Origin: CASFRF01 sp031549345
GTDB taxonomy: Bacteria > Verrucomicrobiota > Lentisphaeria > Victivallales > Victivallaceae
DNA: 64,000 bases
Direction of reading: 5' to 3'
NCBI GenBank assembly: GCA_031549345.1
Contig: JAVBPY010000008.1
Location: 1-64,000 of the forward strand
The translations under genes were made by a program, and so were the position numbers. The notes under the pieces were generated by a model. It had not been told where the DNA came from. It ran no database searches and worked only from the letters and a program-made list of their open reading frames with translations. Below, piece by piece: positions 15,573-24,385 of this stretch. How positions within the stretch are numbered: position 1 is the stretch's first letter; each line of letters opens with the position of its first letter.

Positions 15573-16541
15573 TTACACCATCACACTTTGTTTGGCGCGG
15601 ATCACCCAGCGCGTGGGAGTAAGCTCATCGGCAAGCGAAAGGGGCATCAAACGCTTCCCCGCGCGGATTTCTTCGACGAACGTGCCGAAAAAATCGCCGT
15701 TGTCGGAGGACAAATCCAGTTCCTCCACACCGCCTTCGTGGCGGAACACCAGCACGGTCGGACGCGAATTCCGGCATTCAATGAACCCCTTTTCACCGAA
15801 AATGCGGACATATTCATCGCCCCATGTGGGCCATTCCGGTTGGCGGGGGCCGCAGTAGTTGGCAATTCCGCTGGCGACGCCGCCGTTCTCCAACGTCATA
15901 AGGAACGCGGCGGCGCGGCGGCAACGGCTCCCCGCGACAGGGTTGCCCAGGAGTGTTTCACGCGCCTGAACCGATGCGATGCGCACGCCGGCGACAAACT
16001 CAATGAAGCGCATGTTGTAAATGCCGACCTGGCGCATCAAACCGCCGTCGATGTCTTCATCCGCCGGGCGGCTGTCGAACCACGGGTACGATTTCTGGCT
16101 GTGGACGGAAAGAACTTTGCCGATCGCGCCGGATTGTACAAGTTTACGCACGCCGCCGTAGGGGGCTTCCATAAACGTTCCGGCCATTTCGTGGTAAATT
16201 TTTCCCGTGCGTTCCCCCGCGGCGAGGATCGCATCGATTTCGCTTTCGGTGAAGGCGCTTGGCTTTTCGCCGTAGCAATGCTTGCCCGCTTCCAGGCAGC
16301 GCACGGCGTCGTACGCCTGATTCCGGCGAAAGGGGGAGCAAAGCGAAACGACATCCGCATCCGTCGCCAGGAGTTCGTCGAGCGACGCGCAGAAGCGGAC
16401 GCGGCCGCGAACCTCTTCCGGCAATTTCTCCGGCGCGATGCCCGCGACGGCGACAATGCGCACGTTCGGCGTTTTTTCCGCCTGGTAAATCTGGTGGCCG
16501 TTTTCGCCGTACAGACCGACTTTTACTGTTTCTTTCGTCAT
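15573..16541 (-). CDS. Gfo/Idh/MocA family oxidoreductase
   Basis: A 322-residue NAD(P)-dependent sugar or inositol-type dehydrogenase. The Rossmann N-terminus (VKVGLYGENGHQIYQAE) has a divergent nucleotide-binding glycine loop, but the family signature EKP is present (Glu92-Pro94, in GEKPSAFTESE). The C-terminal alpha/beta domain carries GGLMRQVGIYNMRFIEFV and a terminal IFGEKGFIE block. Substrate is unknown. It is 21 bases downstream of the protease gene and 2 bases upstream of gcvT, so probably co-transcribed. Confidence 0.88.
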   Translation of the reverse strand: MTKETVKVGLYGENGHQIYQAEKTPNVRIVAVAGIAPEKLPEEVRGRVRFCASLDELLATDADVVSLCSPFRRNQAYDAVRCLEAGKHCYGEKPSAFTESEIDAILAAGERTGKIYHEMAGTFMEAPYGGVRKLVQSGAIGKVLSVHSQKSYPWFDSRPADEDIDGGLMRQVGIYNMRFIEFVAGVRIASVQARETLLGNPVAGSRCRRAAAFLMTLENGGVASGIANYCGPRQPEWPTWGDEYVRIFGEKGFIECRNSRPTVLVFRHEGGVEELDLSSDNGDFFGTFVEEIRAGKRLMPLSLADELTPTRWVIRAKQSVMV

Positions 16542-16562
16542 ATTTTTTCTCCTGCGTGGGGT

Positions 16563-18707
16563 TTAGCGTGCGGCGGCGGGCGTGGATTTTACGGCCGCAT
16601 AATCGGCGGCGATGCAGAGCGCCTCGGAGAGAACCGCGTCGGATTTGCGGGCGCGCCGCCGTTCCGCCATGGTTTTTTCTTCCTCCGCATCCTCCTCCTC
16701 TTCCGTGGGGGCGCCGATTTTCCGCGCTTCCTTGTACTCCTGATAACGCTTCCCTTCGTTCAAAGAAAGGGTTTTCCGTTCCTTGTTCTTCCGGAAATGG
16801 TCGATTTTGGCTTGCAGTTTTTTGTACTCCGGACTCTCGGCGATGCGCTTTTCCGAGGTGCGCCGCAGCAAAGGCAACAGGAGCGTAAGCGAACGGTCGT
16901 ACGGCTCGGTCTTGAGGGGGGCGATGGAATCCCAGGGGAGGTGATTTTTACTGAAAAGCTCCCCGATTTCCATCTCCTCGGTCAGCGAGGGGAGGCGGAT
17001 ATCAGGTGCAACGCCGAGCTGTTGCACCGAGCCGCCCGCGATGCGGTAAAACATCGCGGTTTCATACGTTGTCGCCCCGGCGGGAAAGGCGGCCGTGCCG
17101 GTGAAGCGAAGGAGCCGATCCAAAGGTGTTACGTCCAGAACGGTTCCTTTACCGAATGTCCGTGAATCGCCGACGATCACTCCGCGTTGGTAGTCTTTGA
17201 TCGCTCCGGCGAAAATCTCCGAAGCCGAAGCCGAAAGTTTGTTGACCAGAACCACGAGGGGCCCGGAATACGTAACCGACGGATCGTCGTCGGATTGCAC
17301 TTTCACGCTCCGGTTGCTCTGTCGGACCTGAACCACCGGACCGGTTGTGATGAACAAGCCGGTCAGGGAAATGGCTTCCTGCAAGCTCCCGCCCCCGTTG
17401 TCGCGCAGGTCGAAAACCACCGAATCGACGCCTTGCTTGCGGAAGTCGAGCAGAATGTTTTTCACATCGCGCGAGCAACTCCGGAAATTCGGATCGCCGC
17501 GGAATGCGGCCTCGAAATCCATATAAAAGCCGGGGAGTTCGATCATGCCGACCTTGCGGACAAGGCCGTTTAAATCTTTGATTTCGCGTACTTCACCCCG
17601 GGCGGCGCTGTCTTTAAGCTCGATCTTCTCGCGCACCAGCGTTACGGCTTCGGGTGTCGCCTGACGCCCCCGCGCGCCGGGGAGAATCGTCAGCGTTACT
17701 TTGCTGCCGACCGGGCCGCGGATCAGCTTGACCGCGTTGGCCACACTCATATCGATGATGTCGGCGGGTTCCCCTTTCTCCTGGGTAACGGCGATGATCC
17801 GGTCTTCGGGGTGAAGTTTCCCGGAGCGGTCCGCCGGTCCGCCGGCGACCAGTTCGACGATTTTGACGAAACCGTCGTCGCTTGTCAGCGTTGCGCCGAT
17901 GCCGGTGAGCGAGAGTTTCATGCGGATTTCAAAATCCTCCTCCAGCTTGGGCGACGCATAGTGGGAGTGGGGACCGTATACCTGCGCCAGCGCGGTAAGA
18001 TAAGTGCCCAGAATGTCGAAACGGTTCTGTTGATCGACGCTGTTCTGGACATCGCGCAGGCGCTTGGCAATCTTCTCTTCCGGGGTATTTTTTTCCCAGA
18101 GGGCGCGGGTTTCGCGCAATGCGTTTTCCTCCGCGCCGGGGCGAACGGGCGCATCGTTCATGGCACGCTTGAACAAGCGTTCGGTCAGTATCTCGTTCTT
18201 AAGGCGGAGCTCCCACAGGCGGAGGAGAGCCGCTTCATCTTTGGCCCATGCGGCATTGCGCCGATCCACTTCCATCTCGTCGTTCCCGGAGAAATCGAAG
18301 CCGCTCTTCATGCGTTCCTCGGCAAATTTCCGGTATTCCGCAAGACGTTCGCGGAAGCGGGCATACACCTCGAAGCCGAAGTCGGCGTTCCCCGCGAGCA
18401 ATTTTTCCGCAAGTTGCTCTTTTTGGGGCGCGAAACGGGCCAGGTCTTCCGCGCTGAAGAAGTATTTCCCCGGATCGAGATCCCGGAAATACTCCTCGAA
18501 AATCGCCCCGGAAAGGGCGTTCGTCAGCGGCTTTTGCCGGTAATGGCTGCGCGAAAGAATTTCGGCATTCAACCGGGTGATGAGTTCAATCTTCTCCTTT
18601 TCCGAAGGTTCCGCGGCACACGCCGAAGAACATGCCAGCAACAAGGCGAGGAAGAACATTCCGAAACCGCGTCGGAAATGCAAAAGAAAAGCACGCATCG
18701 TCATCAT
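16563..18707 (-). CDS. prc: Periplasmic tail-specific protease (Prc/CtpA family, S41)
   Basis: A 714-residue C-terminal processing peptidase. The signal sequence (about 1-31) ends in a Cys/Ala-rich stretch. A helical N-terminal domain typical of Prc follows, with the LDPGKYFF motif (77-84). A PDZ domain (about 262-345) has VAGGPADRSGKLHPEDRIIAV. The S41 protease core has FDLRDNGGGSLQEA, catalytic Ser494 in KLSASASE, and Lys520 in TFGKGTV, the spacing expected for the Ser/Lys dyad. A charged C-terminal tail carries an acidic run (EEEEDAEEE). Prc-type proteases trim lipoproteins and peptidoglycan enzymes in the periplasm. Confidence 0.94.
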   Translation of the reverse strand: MMTMRAFLLHFRRGFGMFFLALLLACSSACAAEPSEKEKIELITRLNAEILSRSHYRQKPLTNALSGAIFEEYFRDLDPGKYFFSAEDLARFAPQKEQLAEKLLAGNADFGFEVYARFRERLAEYRKFAEERMKSGFDFSGNDEMEVDRRNAAWAKDEAALLRLWELRLKNEILTERLFKRAMNDAPVRPGAEENALRETRALWEKNTPEEKIAKRLRDVQNSVDQQNRFDILGTYLTALAQVYGPHSHYASPKLEEDFEIRMKLSLTGIGATLTSDDGFVKIVELVAGGPADRSGKLHPEDRIIAVTQEKGEPADIIDMSVANAVKLIRGPVGSKVTLTILPGARGRQATPEAVTLVREKIELKDSAARGEVREIKDLNGLVRKVGMIELPGFYMDFEAAFRGDPNFRSCSRDVKNILLDFRKQGVDSVVFDLRDNGGGSLQEAISLTGLFITTGPVVQVRQSNRSVKVQSDDDPSVTYSGPLVVLVNKLSASASEIFAGAIKDYQRGVIVGDSRTFGKGTVLDVTPLDRLLRFTGTAAFPAGATTYETAMFYRIAGGSVQQLGVAPDIRLPSLTEEMEIGELFSKNHLPWDSIAPLKTEPYDRSLTLLLPLLRRTSEKRIAESPEYKKLQAKIDHFRKNKERKTLSLNEGKRYQEYKEARKIGAPTEEEEDAEEEKTMAERRRARKSDAVLSEALCIAADYAAVKSTPAAAR

Positions 18708-18755
18708 TGTTCAGCTCCGTTACGCCCCTCCGGGACTCCCCGGGGAAGCTGTTGA

Positions 18756-19988
18756 TCAGAAGTTATGCGAAACAAGTCCGTCGCGCAATTTCGGCTCAAA
18801 CCAGGTCGACTTCGGCGGCATGATTTCCCCCGCGTCGGCAATGGCCATCAACTGCGCCACCGTCGTCGGGAACATCGAAAACGCAACGGCGTACGCGCCG
18901 GAATCCACAAGCCGGACCAGCTCCGCGCTCCCGCGAATGCCGCCGATGAAGTCCACCGCACGGCTCGTGCGCGGGTCGGCAATGCCCAACAACGGCGCAA
19001 GGACACGATCCTGAAGCCAGCTTACGTCCAGGCTCCCGATTACACCCAGCGCCCCGACGTCGAAGCGCGGTGCAAGGTTGAACCAACGTCCCGCAATGTA
19101 CATGCGGCACTCGCCGGGGCAACGGGCTTCGCCGTCTTCGACCAGGGTTACCTTGAATTCGCGGTCCAACTCGCGCACGAACTCCGTGTCGGAACGGCCG
19201 CCGAGACTTTTAACCACGCGGTTGTACGGAAGAATCGCAAGCTGGCTTGCCGGAAAAGCCACCGTCAGGAAAAAGTTGTAATCTTCTTTCCCCGTATGGT
19301 TCGGGTTTTTCGGGGCGCATTCCGACTGGGTGCGCGCCGCCGCCGCGCTGCGGTGGTGGCCGTCGGCGATGTAGAACAAGGGCACCTTCGCGGCGAAGAG
19401 GGCCGCGAGTTTGGCGCTGGTCGCCGCGTCGATCCGCCAGAGGGTGTGGCGCACACCGTCGTCGGCGGTAAAGTTGAACAACGGCGACTTCGCGCGTTCC
19501 GTGCTCACAAGCGCGTCGATCTCCGGCACGTCGCGGTAGGTGAAAAACGCCGGGCCGGTATGGCTCCCCAGGGTCAGGACGTGCCGCGTGCGGTCATCCT
19601 CCTTGTCCTGGCGGGTTTTCTCGTGTTTTTTGATGATTCCGGCCTTGTATTCATCGGCCGCCGCCGCGCCGAGAATGCCGATCTGGATGTGTGCGCCGCG
19701 CTGGAGTTCGTACAAATACAGATGATCTTCTTCGTCCTGCAAGAGCGGGGCCTCGGCGGTAAGGCGTTTGAATGCCGCCGCCGCCTGGGCGTACACTTTG
19801 TCATCGTGCAGATCAATGCCCGGCTCCAGGTCGATTTCCGGACGCGAAACATGGAGGAAACTATAGGGGTTCCCCTTCGCCAGCGCCGCCGCCTCTTCCG
19901 AATTCACCACATCGTACGGCACCGCCGCAACCTTCGCGGCACGTTCCACTGTGGGCAACAATCCCTTAAAGGGAGCAAGAATCGCCAT
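18756..19988 (-). CDS. DUF1015 family protein
   Basis: A 410-residue protein of the DUF1015 family, identified by the N-terminal FKGLLPTVERAAKVAAVPYDVVNSEEA, KKHEKTR (120-126) and the signature ADGHHR (208-213). The family is conserved in many anaerobes and has no proven activity; the histidines suggest a metal- or phosphate-handling enzyme. It lies 15 bases downstream of the NfnB-like subunit gene with an AAGGTGG ribosome-binding site, and 48 bases upstream of the protease gene. Confidence 0.92.
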   Translation of the reverse strand: MAILAPFKGLLPTVERAAKVAAVPYDVVNSEEAAALAKGNPYSFLHVSRPEIDLEPGIDLHDDKVYAQAAAAFKRLTAEAPLLQDEEDHLYLYELQRGAHIQIGILGAAAADEYKAGIIKKHEKTRQDKEDDRTRHVLTLGSHTGPAFFTYRDVPEIDALVSTERAKSPLFNFTADDGVRHTLWRIDAATSAKLAALFAAKVPLFYIADGHHRSAAAARTQSECAPKNPNHTGKEDYNFFLTVAFPASQLAILPYNRVVKSLGGRSDTEFVRELDREFKVTLVEDGEARCPGECRMYIAGRWFNLAPRFDVGALGVIGSLDVSWLQDRVLAPLLGIADPRTSRAVDFIGGIRGSAELVRLVDSGAYAVAFSMFPTTVAQLMAIADAGEIMPPKSTWFEPKLRDGLVSHNF

Positions 19989-20003
19989 AATACACCACCT
20001 TAT

Positions 20004-22034
20004 TTACTCTTTATTTTTCCAGTCCAGCGCCCCTACCGGACATTCGCGGACGCACGCGCCGCAGTCGGCGCACGCCACCGGCAACGCCCGGTCGAACGCC
20101 GGCGCCACGTAAGTGTTGAATCCGCGCATCTTCGGTGAAAGAAGCGTTTTGTTCACAATTTCCTTACAGACCTTCACGCAGATTCCGCATTTGATGCACT
20201 TCCCTCGGTCGTGCATGATCACCGGATGCGTGTTGTCGTAAACAACATCGGGTTTTTCCCCGGGAATCGCGTCCGGGCTCGCGCCGCATTCGCATGAAAT
20301 GGTGCGCAAACGGCAATCGCTTTTGGTCGTACAGCTGCATTCGATGCAGCGCTCTCCTTCGCGGGCGATTTCCTCTTCGGTGAATGTGTACGAAACTTCG
20401 CTGAATGTTCCACGCCGATCCTCGTGGGAGCACAGGCGCTGCGGAACACGCGCTTCGTCGGAAACATCGCGCAGGAACACCACGTCTTCGCGGCGCATCC
20501 CGCGCCAGTTGCCCCGCGATACGTTCACCGGGCACTCCGCTTCGGGGGCGATGTCCAGGAGGTCTTCGAGGATCGAACCTGCCATGCGTCGCGCCGCGGC
20601 CACCGCCTCCACCACCGTCGCCGCGCCGGAAACACAGTCGCCGCAGCTGTACACATGTTCCATGCCCTCGACGCGGAACGTGTCGCCGACGGTCGAAACC
20701 GTCCCGAAACGGGTTGTGGGGAACATCCCTTTTTCCATCCCCTGCCCGATGGCGGCGATGACAATATCCGCCTCTGTCTCGAATACGCTTCCCGGAACCG
20801 GGACGGGACGGCGGCGCCCGGAAGCATCCGGTTCGCCCAACGTCATTCGCTCGCAAGTAAGGATCAGCCTCCCGTTCTCTTTACGGAGGGCGAGAGGGGC
20901 GACGAGGAATTCGAAGACGACGCCTTCTTCCCGCGCTTCTTCGATTTCAATTTTTTCGGCGGGCATCTCGTTCTCCGTCCGCCGGTAGACGCAACGGACC
21001 TCCGTTGCGCCAAGACGCACCGAAGTGCGCACGCAGTCCATCGCGGTATTTCCGCCGCCGACGACGATTACGCGTTTCGGACGCTCCTTCCACGCTCCTT
21101 CCGCCACTGCGCGGAGGAAGTCGATCCCCATGACGGCGAGTTCTTCCCCTTCGCAGCGCATCGGCGATGCGCTCCAGCAACCGACGGCGAGGACCGTGGC
21201 ATCGAATTTCTTCCGCAGTTCTTCGAGCGTCAGGTTGCCTCCGAGCTTGCGCCCGAATTCAAACGCAACCCCCATTTTTGCGAAGTGCGCCAATTCCACG
21301 TCGAGCACTTTCGCCTTGGGGAGGCGGTATTCGGGGATGCCGTAACGGAGCATTCCGCCCCCGAGGGGCATTTGGTCGAACACCGTAACGGCCACACCGC
21401 GCAGACGGAGAAAATACGCCGCCGCCAATCCCGCGGGACCCGCGCCGACGATCGCCACGCGCTTGCCTGTTTCCGGCGCAAGTGTTTCCATGTAGGTTGT
21501 GTAATGCAAATCGGCGGCCAAACGCTTGACATCGTTGATCGCCAACGGTTCGCCGTAAAGGTTTTTCCGGCAGTCCTTTTCGCAGAAACGCGGACAGACC
21601 CGACCGATGCTCATCGGCAATGGAATGCGTTCCTTGATGATCCGCAGTGCTTCGAGGAAATCCCCGCGCTTGCCCGCGCGGACGTACTCCTCCACCCGCG
21701 CATGGGCGGGGCAGGCGACCGTACAGGGGGCTTCGCAATCGCCGGAATGTTCGGAAAGGAGCAATTCCAGCGCTGTTTTTCGCATGGAACGCACCTCGTC
21801 GGAGGAGGCGTCGATCTCTTGCCCCGGTGCGGGACGGACCGTGCACGACGGGAGGAAGCGCCCGCTTTTCATATCCTTGACCATGCAGACAAGGCAACTT
21901 GTGTTGCAGCTTGTTTTGCGGTAAAAACAAAGGCTCGGAATGGCGACGCCGTTTTCCTCGGCCACGTCCAGAATCGTCTGCTCCGGGCGGGCCGCTACAA
22001 CGCGGCCGTCGAGTGTAAATTCAATCGGATTCAT
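20004..22034 (-). CDS. NfnB/GltD-like flavin-iron-sulfur oxidoreductase subunit
   Basis: A 676-residue fusion. A 2Fe-2S ferredoxin domain has Cys36, 47, 50 and 64 in the C-x10-C-x2-C-x13-C spacing of NuoG/HydA. It is followed by a His-Cys type Fe-S segment (EHSGDCEAPCTVAC, 95-108), a GltD/NfnB-like part with CPRFCEKDCRKNL and GAGPAG (197-202), a second nucleotide site GGGNTAMD, and a C-terminal region with CxxC clusters ending in two ferredoxin-like motifs (CIKCGICVKVC, CADCGACVRECP). Together with the NuoF- and NuoE-like genes it resembles the Sporomusa-type Nfn (Stn) NADPH:NAD/ferredoxin bifurcating transhydrogenase. The start at 22034 overlaps the nuoF-like stop as ATGA. Confidence 0.88.
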   Translation of the reverse strand: MNPIEFTLDGRVVAARPEQTILDVAEENGVAIPSLCFYRKTSCNTSCLVCMVKDMKSGRFLPSCTVRPAPGQEIDASSDEVRSMRKTALELLLSEHSGDCEAPCTVACPAHARVEEYVRAGKRGDFLEALRIIKERIPLPMSIGRVCPRFCEKDCRKNLYGEPLAINDVKRLAADLHYTTYMETLAPETGKRVAIVGAGPAGLAAAYFLRLRGVAVTVFDQMPLGGGMLRYGIPEYRLPKAKVLDVELAHFAKMGVAFEFGRKLGGNLTLEELRKKFDATVLAVGCWSASPMRCEGEELAVMGIDFLRAVAEGAWKERPKRVIVVGGGNTAMDCVRTSVRLGATEVRCVYRRTENEMPAEKIEIEEAREEGVVFEFLVAPLALRKENGRLILTCERMTLGEPDASGRRRPVPVPGSVFETEADIVIAAIGQGMEKGMFPTTRFGTVSTVGDTFRVEGMEHVYSCGDCVSGAATVVEAVAAARRMAGSILEDLLDIAPEAECPVNVSRGNWRGMRREDVVFLRDVSDEARVPQRLCSHEDRRGTFSEVSYTFTEEEIAREGERCIECSCTTKSDCRLRTISCECGASPDAIPGEKPDVVYDNTHPVIMHDRGKCIKCGICVKVCKEIVNKTLLSPKMRGFNTYVAPAFDRALPVACADCGACVRECPVGALDWKNKE

Positions 22035-23914
22035 GCTTGGATTCCCTCGCTGATTCGGCGGATCGCCTGTTTCGGGCAGATGGCGATGCATGTGTTGCAC
22101 AGCGTGCAGCGGGCATTGTCCACCACGAAGTCGGCGCTGATCGCCGCGACCGGGCATTTTTTGATGCAGAGCTTGCATTTCACGCACTTCGCCGGATCCA
22201 ATCGGACGACGGAGAGCGCATCGCACTCGCCTGTGGGACATTTTTTTCGCAGCACGTGGTCTTCGTACTCGTTCCGGAAATAGCGGAGGGTCGAGAGAAC
22301 CGGATTCGGCGCCGTCTGCCCGAGGCCGCAAAGCGAACCGACTTTGATTTTTTTCGCCAGCGCTTCAAGTTTTTCCAAATCGGCCATTTCGGCGCGTCCC
22401 GAAGTGATTTTGTCGAGAAGTTCGAGCATCCGCTTGGTTCCAACGCGGCAGAATGTGCATTTCCCGCACGATTCGTGCTGGGTGAACTGCATGAAGAAAC
22501 GGGCGATTTTCACGATGCACGTTTCGTTGTTCATCACCACCATGCCGCCGGAGCCGACCATCGCGCCCACGGTTTTGAGCGAGTCGAAGTCCAGCGGTAA
22601 ATCGAGCATGTCGGGGGTAAGACATCCCCCCGACGGTCCGCCGATTTGCACCGCTTTGAACCCCGAAGGATCCAGTTTCCCCCGGTTGTCGGTTACGCCC
22701 CCGCCGATGTCGCAGACAATCCGGCGCAACGTCGAACCGAACGGGACTTCGATCAGTCCTGTGTTTGCCACATGCCCGGTCAGCGCGAACGTCTTGGTCC
22801 CCGGCGATGTTTCGGTGCCGAGCTTCCGGTATTCCACCGGTCCGCGATGCAGGATAAACGGCACCGAGGCGAGTGTTTCTACATTGTTGATGACCGTCGG
22901 TTTCCCATAAAGCCCCTTGACCGCCGGAAACGGCGGTTTGGGACGCACTGTTCCGCGCTGCCCTTCCACGCTGGCGATCAAGGCGGTTTCTTCGCCGCAG
23001 ACGAACGCCCCCGCGCCTTCCATCACGCGGATGCGGAACGAAAAATCACTCCCGAAAAGACCGTTGCCCAAAAGGCCGCACGTTTCCGCCTCTTGCGCCG
23101 CATTGCGGATACGCTCCACCGCGAGCGGATATTCCGCGCGGACGTATACCACGCCCGTGTGCGCGCCGATGGCTTTGCCCGCGATCATCATCCCTTCGAT
23201 TACGGCGTGGGGATTTCCCTCCATGACCGAGCGGTCCATGAACGCGCCGGGGTCGCCTTCGTCCCCGTTGCAGATTACATACTTCTCTTCCCCCGGCGAA
23301 GCGAGGGCGAATTTCCACTTCTGCCCGGTCGGAAATCCGCCGCCGCCGCGTCCGCGCAGACCCGAATCAATCAATGTCTGGCACACTTCCGCCGGCGTCA
23401 TCTCCAACACCGCGCGCCGCGCGCCGAAATAGCCGCCGCGGGAGATGTATTCGGCAATGCTTTCCGGCTCGATCATGCAGTTGGCCAGTACCGTGCGCCG
23501 CTGGAGAGCGTAAAAAGGGATCTCGCCATCGCCCCGGCAGCGGCGGCCCGTTCCGGGCTCCGCATACAAAAGACGTTCGATCGCCTCTCCTTGAAGAAGG
23601 GTCTTCTGCACAATTTCCGGCACGTCGGCGACCTTGACGCGGGTATAAAGCAAATGATCCGGTTCGATATGCAGCAAAGGGCCGCGCTGACAGAATCCCT
23701 GGCAGCCGCTTTTGGAGACAAGGGTATCCGTTTCGGGCGAGAGCATCACTTCCGCCGCGACACCCGCCGCGCGCAAGGCTTCCACCAACGCATCGCGTAC
23801 CGCCAACGCGCCGTTGGAAACACAGCTCGTCCCGGCGCAGATTATCAAACGGCGTTTCAACGTGTCTGTCTGCGCACGGTAGGAAGAGGCGATTTGTTCG
23901 AGGTCAACACACAT
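22031..23914 (-). CDS. NuoF/HydB-like NADH-binding subunit
   Basis: A 627-residue subunit with the HydB architecture. An N-terminal thioredoxin-like 2Fe-2S domain (CAGTSC and GCQGFCQRGP, about 27-80) precedes the NuoF core with FMN/NADH motifs GRGGGGFPTGQKWKFA and CNGDEGDPGAFMDRS. The N3-type 4Fe-4S site is ESCGKCTFC followed by a later Cys. A C-terminal ferredoxin domain has two 4Fe-4S motifs (CVKCKLCIKKCP; CTLCNTCIAICP). Such subunits are the NADH- and flavin-bearing centre of bifurcating hydrogenases and transhydrogenases. It overlaps the nuoE-like gene by 11 bases and the NfnB-like gene by 4. No H-cluster or formate dehydrogenase subunit is nearby. Confidence 0.93.
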   Translation of the reverse strand: MCVDLEQIASSYRAQTDTLKRRLIICAGTSCVSNGALAVRDALVEALRAAGVAAEVMLSPETDTLVSKSGCQGFCQRGPLLHIEPDHLLYTRVKVADVPEIVQKTLLQGEAIERLLYAEPGTGRRCRGDGEIPFYALQRRTVLANCMIEPESIAEYISRGGYFGARRAVLEMTPAEVCQTLIDSGLRGRGGGGFPTGQKWKFALASPGEEKYVICNGDEGDPGAFMDRSVMEGNPHAVIEGMMIAGKAIGAHTGVVYVRAEYPLAVERIRNAAQEAETCGLLGNGLFGSDFSFRIRVMEGAGAFVCGEETALIASVEGQRGTVRPKPPFPAVKGLYGKPTVINNVETLASVPFILHRGPVEYRKLGTETSPGTKTFALTGHVANTGLIEVPFGSTLRRIVCDIGGGVTDNRGKLDPSGFKAVQIGGPSGGCLTPDMLDLPLDFDSLKTVGAMVGSGGMVVMNNETCIVKIARFFMQFTQHESCGKCTFCRVGTKRMLELLDKITSGRAEMADLEKLEALAKKIKVGSLCGLGQTAPNPVLSTLRYFRNEYEDHVLRKKCPTGECDALSVVRLDPAKCVKCKLCIKKCPVAAISADFVVDNARCTLCNTCIAICPKQAIRRISEGIQA

Positions 23915-24383
23915 GATTTTGCCCTTCCTCCTTCTTCCGGATTTGCTCGATCAAATGAAGTACTTTATCGGGGGACATCAGGCCGTGGACCTCCTCGTTC
24001 ACCAACATGACCGGGGCCATGCCGCATGTGCCGAGGCAACTGACCGTTTCCACGGAAAACAAGTAATCCGGCGTGGTGGACTGTCCCTCCGGCAATTGCA
24101 ACGCCTGGCGGATCGCCGTCAGGAGGCCTGTCGATTTTTTTACATGGCACGCCGTTCCATCGCAAACCGTCAAGCGGTATTTTCCAGGGCGGGAGCGTTT
24201 GAATTTGGCGTAGAAGCTCACCACGCCTTCCACCTCCACCACGGGAACGCCGTAGTGCGCGGCAAGGCGCTGGATTGTTTCATCGGAAATAAATCCGAGC
24301 GCATTCTGGGCAATTTGAAGCCCCTGAATTAAATTGCCCGGGTCGCGGTCCAGACGCCGCAAAAATTGGTAGTCTTCGTGCAT
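23904..24383 (-). CDS. NuoE/HydC-like 2Fe-2S subunit
   Basis: A 159-residue thioredoxin-fold [2Fe-2S] protein. The four cluster ligands are Cys74, Cys79, Cys116 and Cys120 (C-x4-C and C-x3-C, as in NuoE). A helical N-terminal domain contains LIQGLQIAQNALGFIS, the family feature of NuoE. It is the first gene of the three-subunit complex and begins 2 bases after the arnD stop, so the complex appears to be transcribed together with the Ara4N genes. Confidence 0.94.
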   Translation of the reverse strand: MHEDYQFLRRLDRDPGNLIQGLQIAQNALGFISDETIQRLAAHYGVPVVEVEGVVSFYAKFKRSRPGKYRLTVCDGTACHVKKSTGLLTAIRQALQLPEGQSTTPDYLFSVETVSCLGTCGMAPVMLVNEEVHGLMSPDKVLHLIEQIRKKEEGQNHVC

Positions 24384-24385
24384 AC

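Noticed and set aside
20004..24383. Bifurcating [FeFe]-hydrogenase (HydABC)
   Set aside because: The NuoE and NuoF subunits would fit, but the third subunit has a GltD/NfnB-type flavin module and no H-cluster motifs, and no hydrogenase gene is adjacent.
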